Translations under genes and position numbers: made by a program
The notes under the pieces: model-generated
Told to the model about the DNA's origin: nothing
Databases searched by the model: none
Seen by the model: only the letters and a program-made list of their open reading frames with translations
Source: Progne subis subis
Taxonomy: Eukaryota; Chordata; Aves; Passeriformes; Hirundinidae
Direction: 5' to 3'
Assembly: GCA_022316685.1 (NCBI GenBank)
Contig: JAKJHU010000034.1
Span: forward strand, 248,001-312,000
DNA: 64,000 nt
Shown here: piece after piece, positions 38,819-50,218 of the stretch
Position numbering within the stretch: the first letter of the stretch is position 1
How the letters are laid out: every line of letters starts with the position of its first letter

Positions 38819-39085
38819 CTGGTCACAGAAGAAGATCAATTTGATCAAGCAGAATCTGCCTTTCATAAATCCTTCATAAACTATGATGTCTGGGCCCAAT
38901 TCCCTGGTTGTACCAGGATGACACTCAGGATGATCTGCTCCATGATCTTTCTGGCATAGAGGTCATTCTGAGTGTCCCCAGATCCTCTTTACAACCTTTC
39001 TTATATATGGGTGTTACATTTGCCAACTTCCAGCCAACTGCAAGTCAACATAATTAGCCAAGGGATGCTGGTAAATGAGTCACTT
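38819..39085 (-). mobile_element. CR1 LINE, RT-region remnant, reverse orientation
   Basis: The reverse complement of the CR1 ORF2 region: 'gatcaatttgatcaagcaga', 'tctgcctttcataaatcc', 'aggatgatctgctccatgat', 'ggcatagaggtcattctgag', 'tatgggtgttacatttgcca'. Many indels break it. It is probably the 5' continuation of the CR1 at 38183-38469, with some CR1 sequence lost. Confidence 0.8.
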
Positions 39086-41857
39086 AACCAGCCACTGACT
39101 TAACAGTATTCACAATTCACTTACATACAATTGTTAAAATTAATATCAAATAGAAACATACAAAAAAAACCCACGATTGATAAGAAATTTAGAAATGTTT
39201 GTCATTAAAACAAAAAATAGTAGAATAAGACAGGAATAAAAATCTTAAAACTAGTGTAATATTCATTTTCAGATTGAAGTTCATATTTCTGTCTGAACAA
39301 TCAATCCTTGCTAAGGAAAAAGTATTTTTAACACATAACTGATCCTTCAATTATTTTTAATCAGGTCTACATCTATAATGGTAGCCAGTACAAAATAATA
39401 CTTTGTAGGCTTCAGCAAAAATGTCAATGTATGATTGCACTACACCTACACTGCACCTGCTGATGTAGTTAGTCATGTTTTACATTCCTCAAATAGAACA
39501 GCTTAACAGAAATACCATACAGATATGTTTACACATTTAATTGGCAATTGTTCTCTGATTTTTATGTCAAAATTTTCCTCTAATATCTACACCTGATCCT
39601 ATGTATATGCTTTGTTATTATTGATTGCTTTTATAACATCATATGAGATGGTACATTATGAACAAGGATTATTTGCAAGAATTTTTCCAAAACTGTTTTA
39701 GAATTAGAAAGGATATCATAATATTCTTCTCAGCATCAAAGAACCCTTTTGCAGAGATAGACAAAGTCAAGCAAAGGCAAATCAAATATCTGCATAGCAT
39801 TTGCAAAGCCCGTCAGTATTACTTCTGATAACTTCCTTCCTAACAATCCTTTCTACTGAGCTTATATAATACTAATTATATAAAACCTTTTCATGATCAC
39901 TCTCTCAAACCCTAATGTTCAACCAATAGGGTTTAACCTTAGCTCACCTAAATTTAGCACACAGCCTCTCTCTGATCTGTTTCAAGCACAGTCTCCCCAG
40001 TATTTGTCTCCTAGCAAATGATAATTTTGTTTTAAATCACTTGGCTTGTTCTCTAGGAAGAAGAAAGACAGAATATACCAATGACTTAACAGTTATGATA
40101 AGAGAGGAATAGAACTATATTAATATATATGTGGATATATCTTGCTTCCCTAAATTATATTTTGCACACATTTGCTGATTCTTTTTTCTACTGAAAGTGC
40201 TAGATGTCTTTGCTAGATGTCTTCTAGCATATTTGTAATACCAGTTTATAGGTATTACTTATTTACAAATTAATTTATGACACTTCCAAACTTAGTTCAG
40301 AGTGTCAAATTCAGTCTCCAGTGGCTCAGTGGGGATCTCATAGATTTCATCATGGATTTAAATATAGGGGTAAGGAAAATACTTCTTTACCTTTAAAAAT
40401 ATATATATATCAAGTAAGTTGTTAAAAAAAACAATGCAAGTGTAAATAACAGGTAAACTCATCCCAGTTTAACATGAGAATACACTGAAACTGGTTTGTG
40501 CACTGGGATGAAGCAGCATTGCATGTACCAGAAACCTAGGCAGAAAAATACTCCTCCATATTACATAATACTGCCATACATTTTATATCTTATGCTCATT
40601 ATATACCTTATGTTAGTTATTATACTTGCTCCACCATCCTTTCATTGTAATCTTACACCTACAGTAAAATATGTAAATAATGGTCACTTTTGATACATGG
40701 GCAGCTATATGTGTATTTGTCTCAAAACAGAGATGGATTTGGCCACAAATCTCAGAATTGTTTTCATGTTTTAAACTTAACTAATTAGATATTATTTGGA
40801 CTTACGTATATTGGATATGACTGAAGTAAATTGATATAATTGTTTTCTACTGATTCAAATAACCTGTTCAAAAGAAAACAGAGCTGTGTACATTTATACT
40901 GTCAGAAACTATAGCATGTTTTGCTTGTAGAAAACCTTGGTGAGATTAGAATTTCCCATGCTAATTATGTTCTATTAATCAGAAATAAATAAGGGCAATA
41001 TATACACTATTAAATTAATTTTCAGATTATTAAAGTCTTAATTTTCAGTTTACTAAAAGTGTCTTTCCAGAAATTTATGGTTTAAATTCACAACACTCTT
41101 TGTGAAAACAATTACCCAATAATAAAAGAAAGTAGATTGTTTCCTGAGAATTCTGAACACTGTGGTTCACAGTAGAATTGCTCAGACACTTGACTCATGT
41201 TGTAGAGTCCCTTAGAGTAGGAAATATCCTCAAATACCAGGGGATCAAAATTAAAATTATTAGCTAATGAAAGAGTATTGTTTTGTTCTCCATTGGACAC
41301 TACAAGTAGCCCACATGCAATTAGTGGAGCAACAGTGCAGGGCTGCAGCACACAAAGACCCATGTTTTTTGCCTGTGAAATCAACAGGGTGCTCTCAAGT
41401 TGGTGCATGGATAGCTGGGAGTGACAAGGAAAGGCATAGAGCTAGGCCACACATCTTTTAGGGAAGGAGAAGTATGCAGCTGTGGGGAGCACCCCCTGAA
41501 GGGGAACAGGGCCTAATGACCCACATGGCTGGTCACTGCAGTTAACTGAATACGTGGTAGAGGAGATTAGACTTTTGGAGACCTTTCATTAGAGAGTATT
41601 TGAAAAGGTGTTCATTAACATTTTTTATATGTCTGTTATTGCTGTTTATCTGTTATATGGCTCATACTGGACCTGAATTATATCTTGCTAATTCCTTGTT
41701 AATTCTGTGTCATTAATAAGTCAATATACCACTTCTATCATTATTTGTTTTAAACTACATAATTTGAGCAGATTTTTGTCTCTATGGTAGCCCTCACAAA
41801 TGATCTCTCAAACCTCTTTAAAAGAAATAATCACTCTGATAGTAAGAGTTGAAAATA
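39086..41857. other. AT-rich non-coding DNA, no gene seen
   Basis: No element is recognised. A GC-richer patch at 41290-41560 carries short frames on both strands but no known domain. Confidence 0.5.
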
Positions 41858-41863
41858 CAAGAC

Positions 41864-42558
41864 TGTCGCGGTGCTGTCCTTCGCGCAGGTGAGCGCGGCC
41901 ATGGGCTAGCTCAGTTCCGTGCACCGCTCCAACGTAGGTAGGCCGGGGTGGCTAGCTAAGCAAGCACCTCCTCCCTATGGGGCCTTGTTTCCCCCACGCC
42001 AGCGACAGGCAACAGATGGAAGAGACAAGCCACGGCAGCTGAATGAAAGGCGACTCTACTGAGCAGGGTACAACAAGGTTTTATTATGGGGAGAGGGAGC
42101 ATGGAGCTCTGCACTCTCTGTCCTGCTGCCCAGAAGAGCACTGAGAGCAGGTGTGCAAGAGCTTATAAGGAGGGGTGGAAACAGGGGTGGCTATGACTGG
42201 TCAGCAAATCACAGAACTGGGGGGTTACACCGGGGGTGTAAACCATGGAACAGGGGACTAACCACAAAACGACGGGAGGGGATTTCCAGGGCCCCAGCCT
42301 ATCCCTCGACGCCCTCTCTGGAGCTTTCCAGAAGCCAGGGAAGGGTCCTAGAGTGATAGACAGGGCGCCCAAGGGGAGAGAGAGGATTGACAACTTGGGT
42401 ACAGGGGGAAGGGATGATTGACAGAAAACGAACTAACTCCACTCTGTGGTAAACAAGTCTGAACCAAAACAGAAATAGGGGGTTACAAGGAACGAACCAA
42501 TACATAAAACATGTGTAAATTCACATAAAACAAATAAAACAAATTGCACACCACCACA
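41864..42558 (-). mobile_element. Solo LTR of a class II (ERVK-like) ERV; perfect 6-bp TSD
   Basis: A 695-bp CpG-containing block. On the minus strand it begins TGTGGTGGTGTGCAATTTG and ends GCACCGCGACA. The flanks CAAGAC (41858-41863) and CAAGAC (42559-42564) are identical, the 6-bp TSD expected of class II elements. A minus-strand TATA ('ttataa', 42163-42168) and AATAAA (42080-42085) are in order. It is related over its length to the LTR at 43905-44618 but only at about two-thirds identity by eye. The exact TSD also argues that it is not the 3' partner of that LTR. Open frames across it are accidental. Confidence 0.88.
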
Positions 42559-42627
42559 CAAGACCTATTGCAAACAAAAGTTTTGAAAGGGATTGAGGGA
42601 AGGAGAAGGGATGGAGGATGGCGATGA

Positions 42628-42642
42628 CCCCCCCCCCCCCCC
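42628..42642. repeat. 15-base C run
   Basis: An uninterrupted C run inside the proviral interior remnant. Some of the open-frame length nearby depends on it. Confidence 0.9.
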
Positions 42643-43880
42643 ATGCGGTCGCTGCCATCTTGTGGTTGGGGGAAAGGGAAGCCATCTTGTGCCTGGAATT
42701 CCCGTTGTAAATTAAAACAAACTTTGGGTTTCTTAACTGGGGATCTTGGAGATGGGGAAGACTCTCCAGCCGCATGGCCAGGGGTGCCAGAGAGATCCCA
42801 AGCAGTCCAGCCAGGACTACCCAGGCAGGAGGATCCGGGCATTTTGGGGGAGCCTAAGCCAGCAGGTTGAGTCCCTGCTTCTCCCTTCAAAATGCCCTTC
42901 TGGGCATGAAAGGGTTAGGGAGAGGGTTTAGGGGAACTGGGGGACGACTGTCTGCAACTCGGCCTTTTTTGCATTTCCTTTTGTGATTTTACTGCAGAAC
43001 AAAGATGCATGGCCAAATGGAAAAATTTTGTGGCATTTTTGTCTCCTGACCCAGCCAATTGTACCATTTTCCTTTCTACAGTGCTCCAAAACTTGGCGCT
43101 GTAGATTTTGTCAGGGATGCTTGTGGGAAATGTAGAAACAGCCAGTGGACAAACTGCTTTAATTCACCCTTCAAGGTTTTTAACTGGACGTTTTGAACAA
43201 CAGAAACGAAACTATAATACAAACTCTTCTGGGTGACAGATAGTTTCACACCAATCTCTCTTAACGATCTTAAATGTCGCCCTTGGCTGACACCCAGACA
43301 AAAGGAAAATGGAACTTAAACTAAATACACTGATGCTCTCTAAAACCCAGTGGAGGACCCCCCTCCCGCACACCTGAGGAGCCGTGAAAAACAAAGCTGG
43401 TGGACATCAAACGCTCAAGTTCTTTAGGGGCTGCCACTGCGCGAACCGACTCTGCGCTCAACAAAAAGTTAAAAACTAAAGGAAACAAAAGAGGGTCCAC
43501 AGGAGATCCCCTGACAGGGGAGTGAGGCTAACCCCTACTCCCCTGGGCTGCGCAGTCAGGACCGTCTATGTAGAGGATCCCGTCCCCAAATCAGGTTTCC
43601 CTCCCCAGGGAAAAACCCTTCCAAAATAAGCACCGCCAGAGGCGATACTTGTCCCTCCTGGGATCAAGGGAAGCCTGGGGTCACCGATCCACCACCTGAA
43701 GAGGACTCTGCAGATGCTCTAGAGCTGCCCTCTTTTCCCCAGGAGCACACTCCACGTTGGAGCTGCTTCCACCGAGGGTAGCGCAACAACCAAGGACTGC
43801 TTTGGGCTCTTCTTGCCCCAGTGCGTGCCATGAGGTCCTCCTTGTTGCCTGGGGGGGGGGAGGGAAGGGGGAGGTGGGGG

Positions 43881-43897
43881 AGCCACATTGGGTGCCA
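43881..43897 (-). other. Decayed retroviral primer-binding site (tRNA-Lys type)
   Basis: Seven bases inside the 43905 LTR end, the minus strand reads TGGCACCCAATGTGGCT. The Lys1,2-type site is TGGCGCCCAACGTGGGGC. Two differences are CpG decay (G to A, C to T) and the rest lie at the far end. Its position and match identify the 5' LTR and the element's direction. Confidence 0.75.
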
Positions 43898-43904
43898 CCT
43901 GCAC

Positions 43905-44618
43905 TGTCGCAGTGTCCACTGCATGCCTGGAAGGCACTGGCCACGGGCTAGCTCAGTTCCCTCACTGCGGCTCACGCGCTCGAGGTTGGGGTCGCAAGTC
44001 AGACAGGCGACCTCCTCCCTGTGGGGTCTTGTTCCCCCACACTGGCGATGGACCTGATGATAAGCTTGACAACAGCGACGGACAGAAGAGTGACTCTCTG
44101 AGCAGGGATAATGAGTCTTTATTGAGGGGGAGACCAAACGGGAGCCCTGCATCTGACCGCTGCTGCTCGAGAGAGCCCCGAACAACAGCCGTGCAACAGT
44201 TTATAAACGGGAGCACCAAGGGGTGTTAACAAAGGATTGCCCAATCAGACTAGCTCTGGGCATAACTGGGGGAAGTTAACCTCAAACAGGGGAACCAGTC
44301 ACCGATGGGGAGTAGGGGATTTCCAGGATGCCTGCCTATCGCACAACGCCCTCCCTGGAACTTTCTAGACTCCAGGGAAGGGCCCCAAAATGGCAGACAG
44401 GGTGCCCAAGAGGGAGAGAGAAGGGATTGACAACAGCAGGTGAGGGTAAAGATGATTGACACTTAACTGAATGTTATATAACAGACTCAAAAGGGGAAAA
44501 CCATTTAGGGGGACAGGGGGTACATGGAATGAACCACTTAGAAAACATCTTTCATAAAACTGTAAATTAATTACATGAAACATCCAAAACCTAACATAAC
44601 GACTTTTGCACCAACACA
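43905..44618 (-). mobile_element. 5' LTR of a truncated class II (ERVK-like) provirus
   Basis: A 714-bp block. On the minus strand it begins TGTGTTGGTGCAAAAG and ends GGACACTGCGACA, and the primer-binding site follows. A minus-strand TATAAA (44210-44217 region) and AATAAA (44118-44123) are present in order. The right flank is CAAAAG; no convincing partner copy marks the other end of the insertion. It belongs with the LTRs at 31456 and 41864 by the shared 'gggctagctcagttcc' block. Confidence 0.82.
44210..44217 (-). promoter_or_regulatory. LTR TATA box
   Basis: TTTATAAA is self-complementary at its core and reads TATAAA on the minus strand, about 90 bases upstream of the AATAAA in the same LTR. 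Confidence 0.6.
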
Positions 44619-47600
44619 CAAAAGCCTGCAAAATGTTGGTAGAGGGGCAGATTTGATTCAGTTCCTTCTGAAAGAATGTTTTGTAAGATTCACACCAGGT
44701 GCTCATGTAGTGTTTGCAGACAGACTGAGCTAAGGGATGCACACAGCTCCCAGGGAGAGCTATGACTTATGTGGATTCACCACCAGAACTCCTCTGCTGG
44801 ATCTGAAACCTGGGGAAACTTTTGAAGCCTTAGGCTTTTGCAGAGAAGAATTTAGAGGCGGACACTATGCTGGGAAAAAAAGAAACTTAACTCAGTTCAT
44901 ATAGCAACCCTGAAGAGCAGCAGAATCCCCTATTCCACACCTGCAAACATTCATTCTACTGAAATCTGCTCTAGCTGCAGGTGATAGATGAACCTTTTTG
45001 GCAGCATACAATCAAGCACACTGCAGCAATTCAACCGTGATATCAGAAAGATCCATGTAACAGGTCAACTTGTGAGAGAGAAATGTAAAGTTCTCATCAA
45101 CCTAAAAGGTTTAAAAAACCTTTAAAAGACATTTCAAGCTGTGACTGACAGATGATTTTCTGACATTCACTTTTGATCGATCTGTGCAAATAAATCTCAA
45201 GTCCAACACAGTATCAGACCTTCAATACTGTATTTCACACTATATCATTCAAAGGATATATAGCACTGAGAGTAACTTTAAAAAGCAGGAGATGTTCTCT
45301 ACAAATATCCATTTTTCCTCTCTGAAATGGCAATAGCCTAACAAGATCTGAGTAAGATCATCATGGTTTTAGTTGAAAAATGATTTTTTTTTTCCCAAAC
45401 TTTAAAGATCTCTTGAGCCCCAAAATATTCTGTGGACATAGAAGGCCTGAAACTGTAAATTCCTATAAACCTGTTGGTGTCTTCCCCTACTTCAGATTAT
45501 TCTAAGATGAAAGTTGATACTGAGAGTCCTTATCTAGTATAAATGAAAAACAGATATTCATTTCTTCCTCAGAGAATTCCTTAGTAAACAGCAAAGTCAG
45601 AGAAAAAGCAATTGAGTAGTAAAAGCACATTGCAAAAATGTGCAGAATCTAGAACCAATGAATGATGCTCTAGACAGACATGTTCTTACTCCTCCCTCTC
45701 TCTTCTGTCATCTTGTGCATCACTTTAATCCCAAGTCATTTTCTCAGATATCTCCAGGAAAACTTGCCTAATTATATATGAAAAGCACTTGTAGAAGAAG
45801 AGAATGCTGGTGTCCATTGAATTGTGGTATTCTTAGAGCTGTTTAACTTAGTAATAATAAAATCTTAGGTGAAGACAGGAAAGTGTTGAAAAATTGAAAG
45901 AAAAATTTTAAATTCATATATTTAAATGTTTTCTTTGTTTGCTAGGACTTTGTCCACTGTCTCTCTTCTCCGTGTACTTAACCTGCCCTTTCTACCTCTA
46001 TCTCACTCACAGCACTTTTGTTTCTAGGTGACATTTAGAATGTCTGTAAGCAAAATTTTCACACATATTTTAATGGGGGAAAAATCAAGCATGACATATG
46101 GAATAAATGCAGATAGCATTTATTTCATTGTAGGAAACTCTAATTTCACTTGTTACTTTGGACAGTTGGGAATATGCATCCTCCAAACTGCATCTTGCTA
46201 ATATTTCAAATTATATATCTATGTTTAATCCTTGCCTAGGAAGAAACCTCTCTTCCTTCTTCCTTGTAATGAGCTTCATACTGAACTGTATTAGTATTAT
46301 ATATGACTGTATTAGTACGATATATGATCTCAATAATGTTGAGATGATTTTAACAGAATAAATTGACTAACATAGTGCAATAATGCAGTTATTTACCACA
46401 CATTAATATGTCAAAAGCAGACATTCCATCTCATTCTATCTCACTTTAGGGACCTAAACAAAGTGACTAACCACAGTACACCTATTGCCAATGCAATGAC
46501 ACAGACACCTTCATATGGTAAATTAGGCACCTAAAGAAGGTGCCTCTTTCTCTGTCTGCTGCTTGAGTCCATAGGGCAGCTCTGTTCAGACTGTAGGCCA
46601 CTCAGCTGTGTGTCTAATGATGCACAAGATGGATCTGGACCTGTAAACTTTTACATGCTTTGGAAGGAGATACCCTTTTTGCTCTTGGAACAAACATTTT
46701 CTGTGAAATGCCAGCAACTTCTGCAAGATCACCGCCCAAAAAAAAAAAAAAAAAAAATTGGGAAAAAAAACGGAAGAAAAGCCACACCAAAACCTGTTTC
46801 TGGAATAGGTGGTAAGAAATTTCTTGAGGTATTGTAGGAATATAACAGTGACTTGAATAGAGAAAGAACAGCAAAGTAGAGAAAGGCAGAAGAATGACTG
46901 GTAAGGTCTTGAAAGTCTGTCTCTAGGGAGATACAAATGGAAAAAAAATCTTAAGAAATGGAGGAGTTTTCTAATTTTGGCTGTAGCTAGTAGAAAGAAG
47001 GCAGTTAAAATATAGGTAAAAATTATTATTTTGTTTTCATTCTTTCCTTTGTTCCATGATGAGTTTTTCCAACTTCTCTTTTCTGAACTCTTTTTACCTT
47101 GGGCCCTGGCTGTTGGAGATTAAAAAAAAAAAAAAAAAACCTAAGCAACTGAAACACTGACAAAAGAAGTTGATCCTGCAGGGAAAAAAAAATCTAAATA
47201 GCGCTTTTTTTTTTTTTTTTTTTTTTTCCCCTGACTCACTTAAGGGTAGGCAAAAATGTAGTATACACTTTTGTGTATGAACATGCTTAACAAGCTGGCT
47301 CATGTACCAGAAGCAGTCAAGATCAGCCAGAGCTAATTTATTCATTGCACAGGACCTGTGGAAGAGGGAATTTAAAACACAGCCTTAGTTAAAGGGAAAT
47401 TTCCATGTCAGGAAAAAAATGGTCTTAGCAGAGTTATTTGTCAGTGTTGCATTTTTGTAAATAATTTCTAGGCCCAAAGAAATGGCTTTATGTGCTCCTT
47501 TGCTTTTGCAGTCAACAAGTATTTTCTTGCATAGTTTATCAACGATAATGACATATTTAGGTAAGGAGTATTTCTATTAGTGTCTACTCAGCAACATGGG

Positions 47601-49337
47601 CTAATTCATCCTGCTGCTTCATTTTCTGGCAGGCAAATAACACTTGAGTGCTAAGCATTTAAGAGTGAAGTAGAGTTTGTGATAGATTTCTTTTCTGAAG
47701 TGCTACCCTTGGTGTAGTCTGGTAATGAAGAGTAAACATTAGGAGCCTAGACTTAATTCAGTGTATAAGTAGTAAGGATTCTCACTTCAAACATTTTATT
47801 TCTGTTTCTGTTCAGCCAACAATTAGCAAACAACTTTGGATGTTAAGTTAATTTCTCTAAGTTACTTTATATTAAGATATTGAGAAGTAGGATTTTATTC
47901 TCCAGTTGACTTCTCTTCCAGCTGTTCTCCATTTATTCATGTTGCCAGGTCTGTTGGATTGCTAAATTTACTATGGCAAGTTTCTAACAGTTCACTTGTG
48001 AGCAACCTGCTCTGATTAGATCTAAACTATCCCTTGGAAAAAAATACAATTTACAATTTTGTTTAGGTACACAGCATGCTAAATAGATTACAGGTGGCAG
48101 ACTTAATGTGAAACATTGGTTTAAGTTTAATTTCTCACAAGGTAAGTGGAAAAACCTTTCGTTCTCCCCAGCACAGAGTGCTATGCTGTGGGATACCCAG
48201 ACCGTGCATCCCCATAGCTGTGTATAAACTCCTTTCCCAGGTGAAAGAAACATTGCATTATTTTCATCATAACACACTATTAAATAGCCATACTAAAGCT
48301 TTGGTGCAACAAAGCATTTTGACAGTACTCAAAACACTGGTTCCCTATAGATACACATCTCATAAGGTCACATCACAATAGAAATTTTACTGATAAATAA
48401 ATTGAAGACAACAAGCCCTTGGTCATCAAGCTGATAAAGGCAAGTAGCAGGTGATAAAATGGACCTGCTACATTATTTTGGCAGGCCAAGAGTCAGAGTC
48501 AAAAAAAAGTACTTGTATTCTGGCCTGTGAGTTGCAGACATCCATTCCATACATTTTCTGACCACTCTGTGTTTGGTCTTTTTACATACAACTTTCCTCC
48601 AGAATTCATATTTCCTCATCTGGCTCATCGTTCTGAAACAAAGTGCACTTTAATGAAGTGGTAGCACCGACACCATCATCTAAAGAACAACGCCAAAAAG
48701 AGGTTTTCAAATCTGTGCATTTTGACTCACAGAGAAGAAAGGCAATTTATTTTTTGAAGAAGCAATCAACTAAAATCTTTGAAATGGGCTCCAAACGTTT
48801 TCTTTGCTCAGCTATAAAGAATAACATCTAAACTGCTTTCCGAATAAAAGAGTTGGGACGTTAACATAAAATATTGAATGGAATTGCCAGTTTGATCGAT
48901 TAGATTCAATTTACGATGCCATCAGAGTAAAACCTAATTTTATTTAACTTATTTTGCCTATTGTTATTCTGCACATCAGTAGAAGACTAACCCGTTTTCT
49001 CTCCTATATGATCCTATTATCAATCAATCAATAATTTTCAACTGAAAAAGGCAGAATTTCAAAATAGTTTCAATCTTGAATCTTTCAGAAGTCAATCTGT
49101 TCTCCTTGGTTTTGATCAAAAGGCAAATAGTGAGGAATAAAACTTTAGATCAGTTTATGTGAGTTAAAAGATTCTATAGTTGAAGTCAGCTGCTATTTAA
49201 CACTGGGCATGACAGACTACAGACAAATCTTCTAAGAGCAGCACAAATGCAGCATTCATATTTTCACAATAAATGACAACAAATAATTTCCCCTCAGGTC
49301 TTAAAAGTAAAATGTGCATGAATCCCAGCTCCTTTAT

Positions 49338-49428
49338 AAATAAACTTTTTAATTTATTTTATTTATTTATAATAATAAATAAATAAATAAATAAAATAAA
49401 TAAATAAATAAAATAAATAAAATAAACA
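49338..49428. repeat. (TTTA)n/(AAAT)n inverted microsatellite
   Basis: TTTA units (about 49348-49370) are followed directly by AAAT units to 49428. The two arms are complementary and could fold into a long AT hairpin. Confidence 0.85.
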
Positions 49429-50160
49429 TTTCATGAATTTCTATAATTTGATCAAAATTATCACTGCTTTTCACTGTTTCAGAACTGAAAGGTAATTATT
49501 AATCAAATATGAGAATTTGGTTTTGACATTGGTTAAAGGTTGAACCAACCACTCACTGACTGCCACAATATGCTATGTATTTTTAAATATTACTGAAACA
49601 GTACAATTCAGAAGAAAAGCAATGTGGTTTGTAGTCATAACATGACAGGAAACTTTTAATTTTCAAACAATTCTGTTTTTACAATTTAACATTATCTGTA
49701 GAATTATCCGTGTATTGGAAGACTTACTCAGACCTGGACGTTAGCCTCTAATCTCAGAGGAGATTATTACAATTTCATTTTCTCCTGCTTTGATCAGTTT
49801 CTTTATTTCTAAAATTGCAGCACACAATTATTCAACTGCTAACCTTTCAAACCTAAATTATTTGGGGTTTTTTTCTTGTAATGGTAGATCTCTTTTAGAG
49901 GACTTTCCTACTACATGATCACCATCTTGGGTTAATATACAAGTTTTCCATTTCAAGAGATTAAATATTCCATCATGTTAGCTTTCTAGCACAATTAAAA
50001 TGTGAACACTCTGGGATTCTATTATTTTCACAATTTTTTTCTGTTATTCTATTCTCAGCTTTAAAATATTTCTCTGTATTTCAACAGATCTATTAAGAGA
50101 TAAAAGTCCAACTTACTATTTTTTTCACCAACAGACAAGTATCTGTCTAAATAAACAGCT

Positions 50161-50218
50161 AAGGTATAAAAGGTATAAAAGGTATAAAGGTATAAAAGGT
50201 ATATTTAAGGTATAAAAA
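50161..50218. repeat. Tandem repeat of about 10 bp (AGGTATAAAA)
   Basis: Five to six units of AGGTATAAAA, one of them degenerate ('ggtatattta'). Confidence 0.88.

Larger units (their letters stand above)
42565..43904 (-). mobile_element. Proviral interior remnant next to the 43.9-kb LTR (leader, possibly decayed gag)
   Basis: About 1.3 kb, GC-richer than the genome around it, directly downstream in minus-strand sense of an LTR and its primer-binding site. After the leader I see no RT, protease, integrase or envelope motif. Minus-strand frames are short and interrupted; one of about 170 codons starts inside the LTR and ends at 43664, and another of 135 codons spans 42483-42890. Two 'gccatcttgtg' blocks lie at about 42653 and 42680. 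The left end is unknown because no 3' LTR partner is found. It is probably a 5' provirus fragment: the PBS supports that, while gag identity is only a guess. Confidence 0.6.

Noticed and set aside
42575..42580. CAAAAG as the missing partner duplication of the 43905-44618 LTR
   Set aside because: A 6-base match within about 1.3 kb is expected by chance roughly a quarter of the time, and no LTR end lies next to it.
43664..44185. 173-codon minus-strand open frame across LTR and leader
   Set aside because: It begins inside the LTR, crosses the PBS and ends in the leader, which is not the layout of a retroviral gene.
41858..44624. One intact provirus bounded by the LTRs at 41864 and 43905
   Set aside because: The left LTR has its own exact CAAGAC duplication, the LTRs are too different to be a pair, and no polypurine tract adjoins the left LTR.
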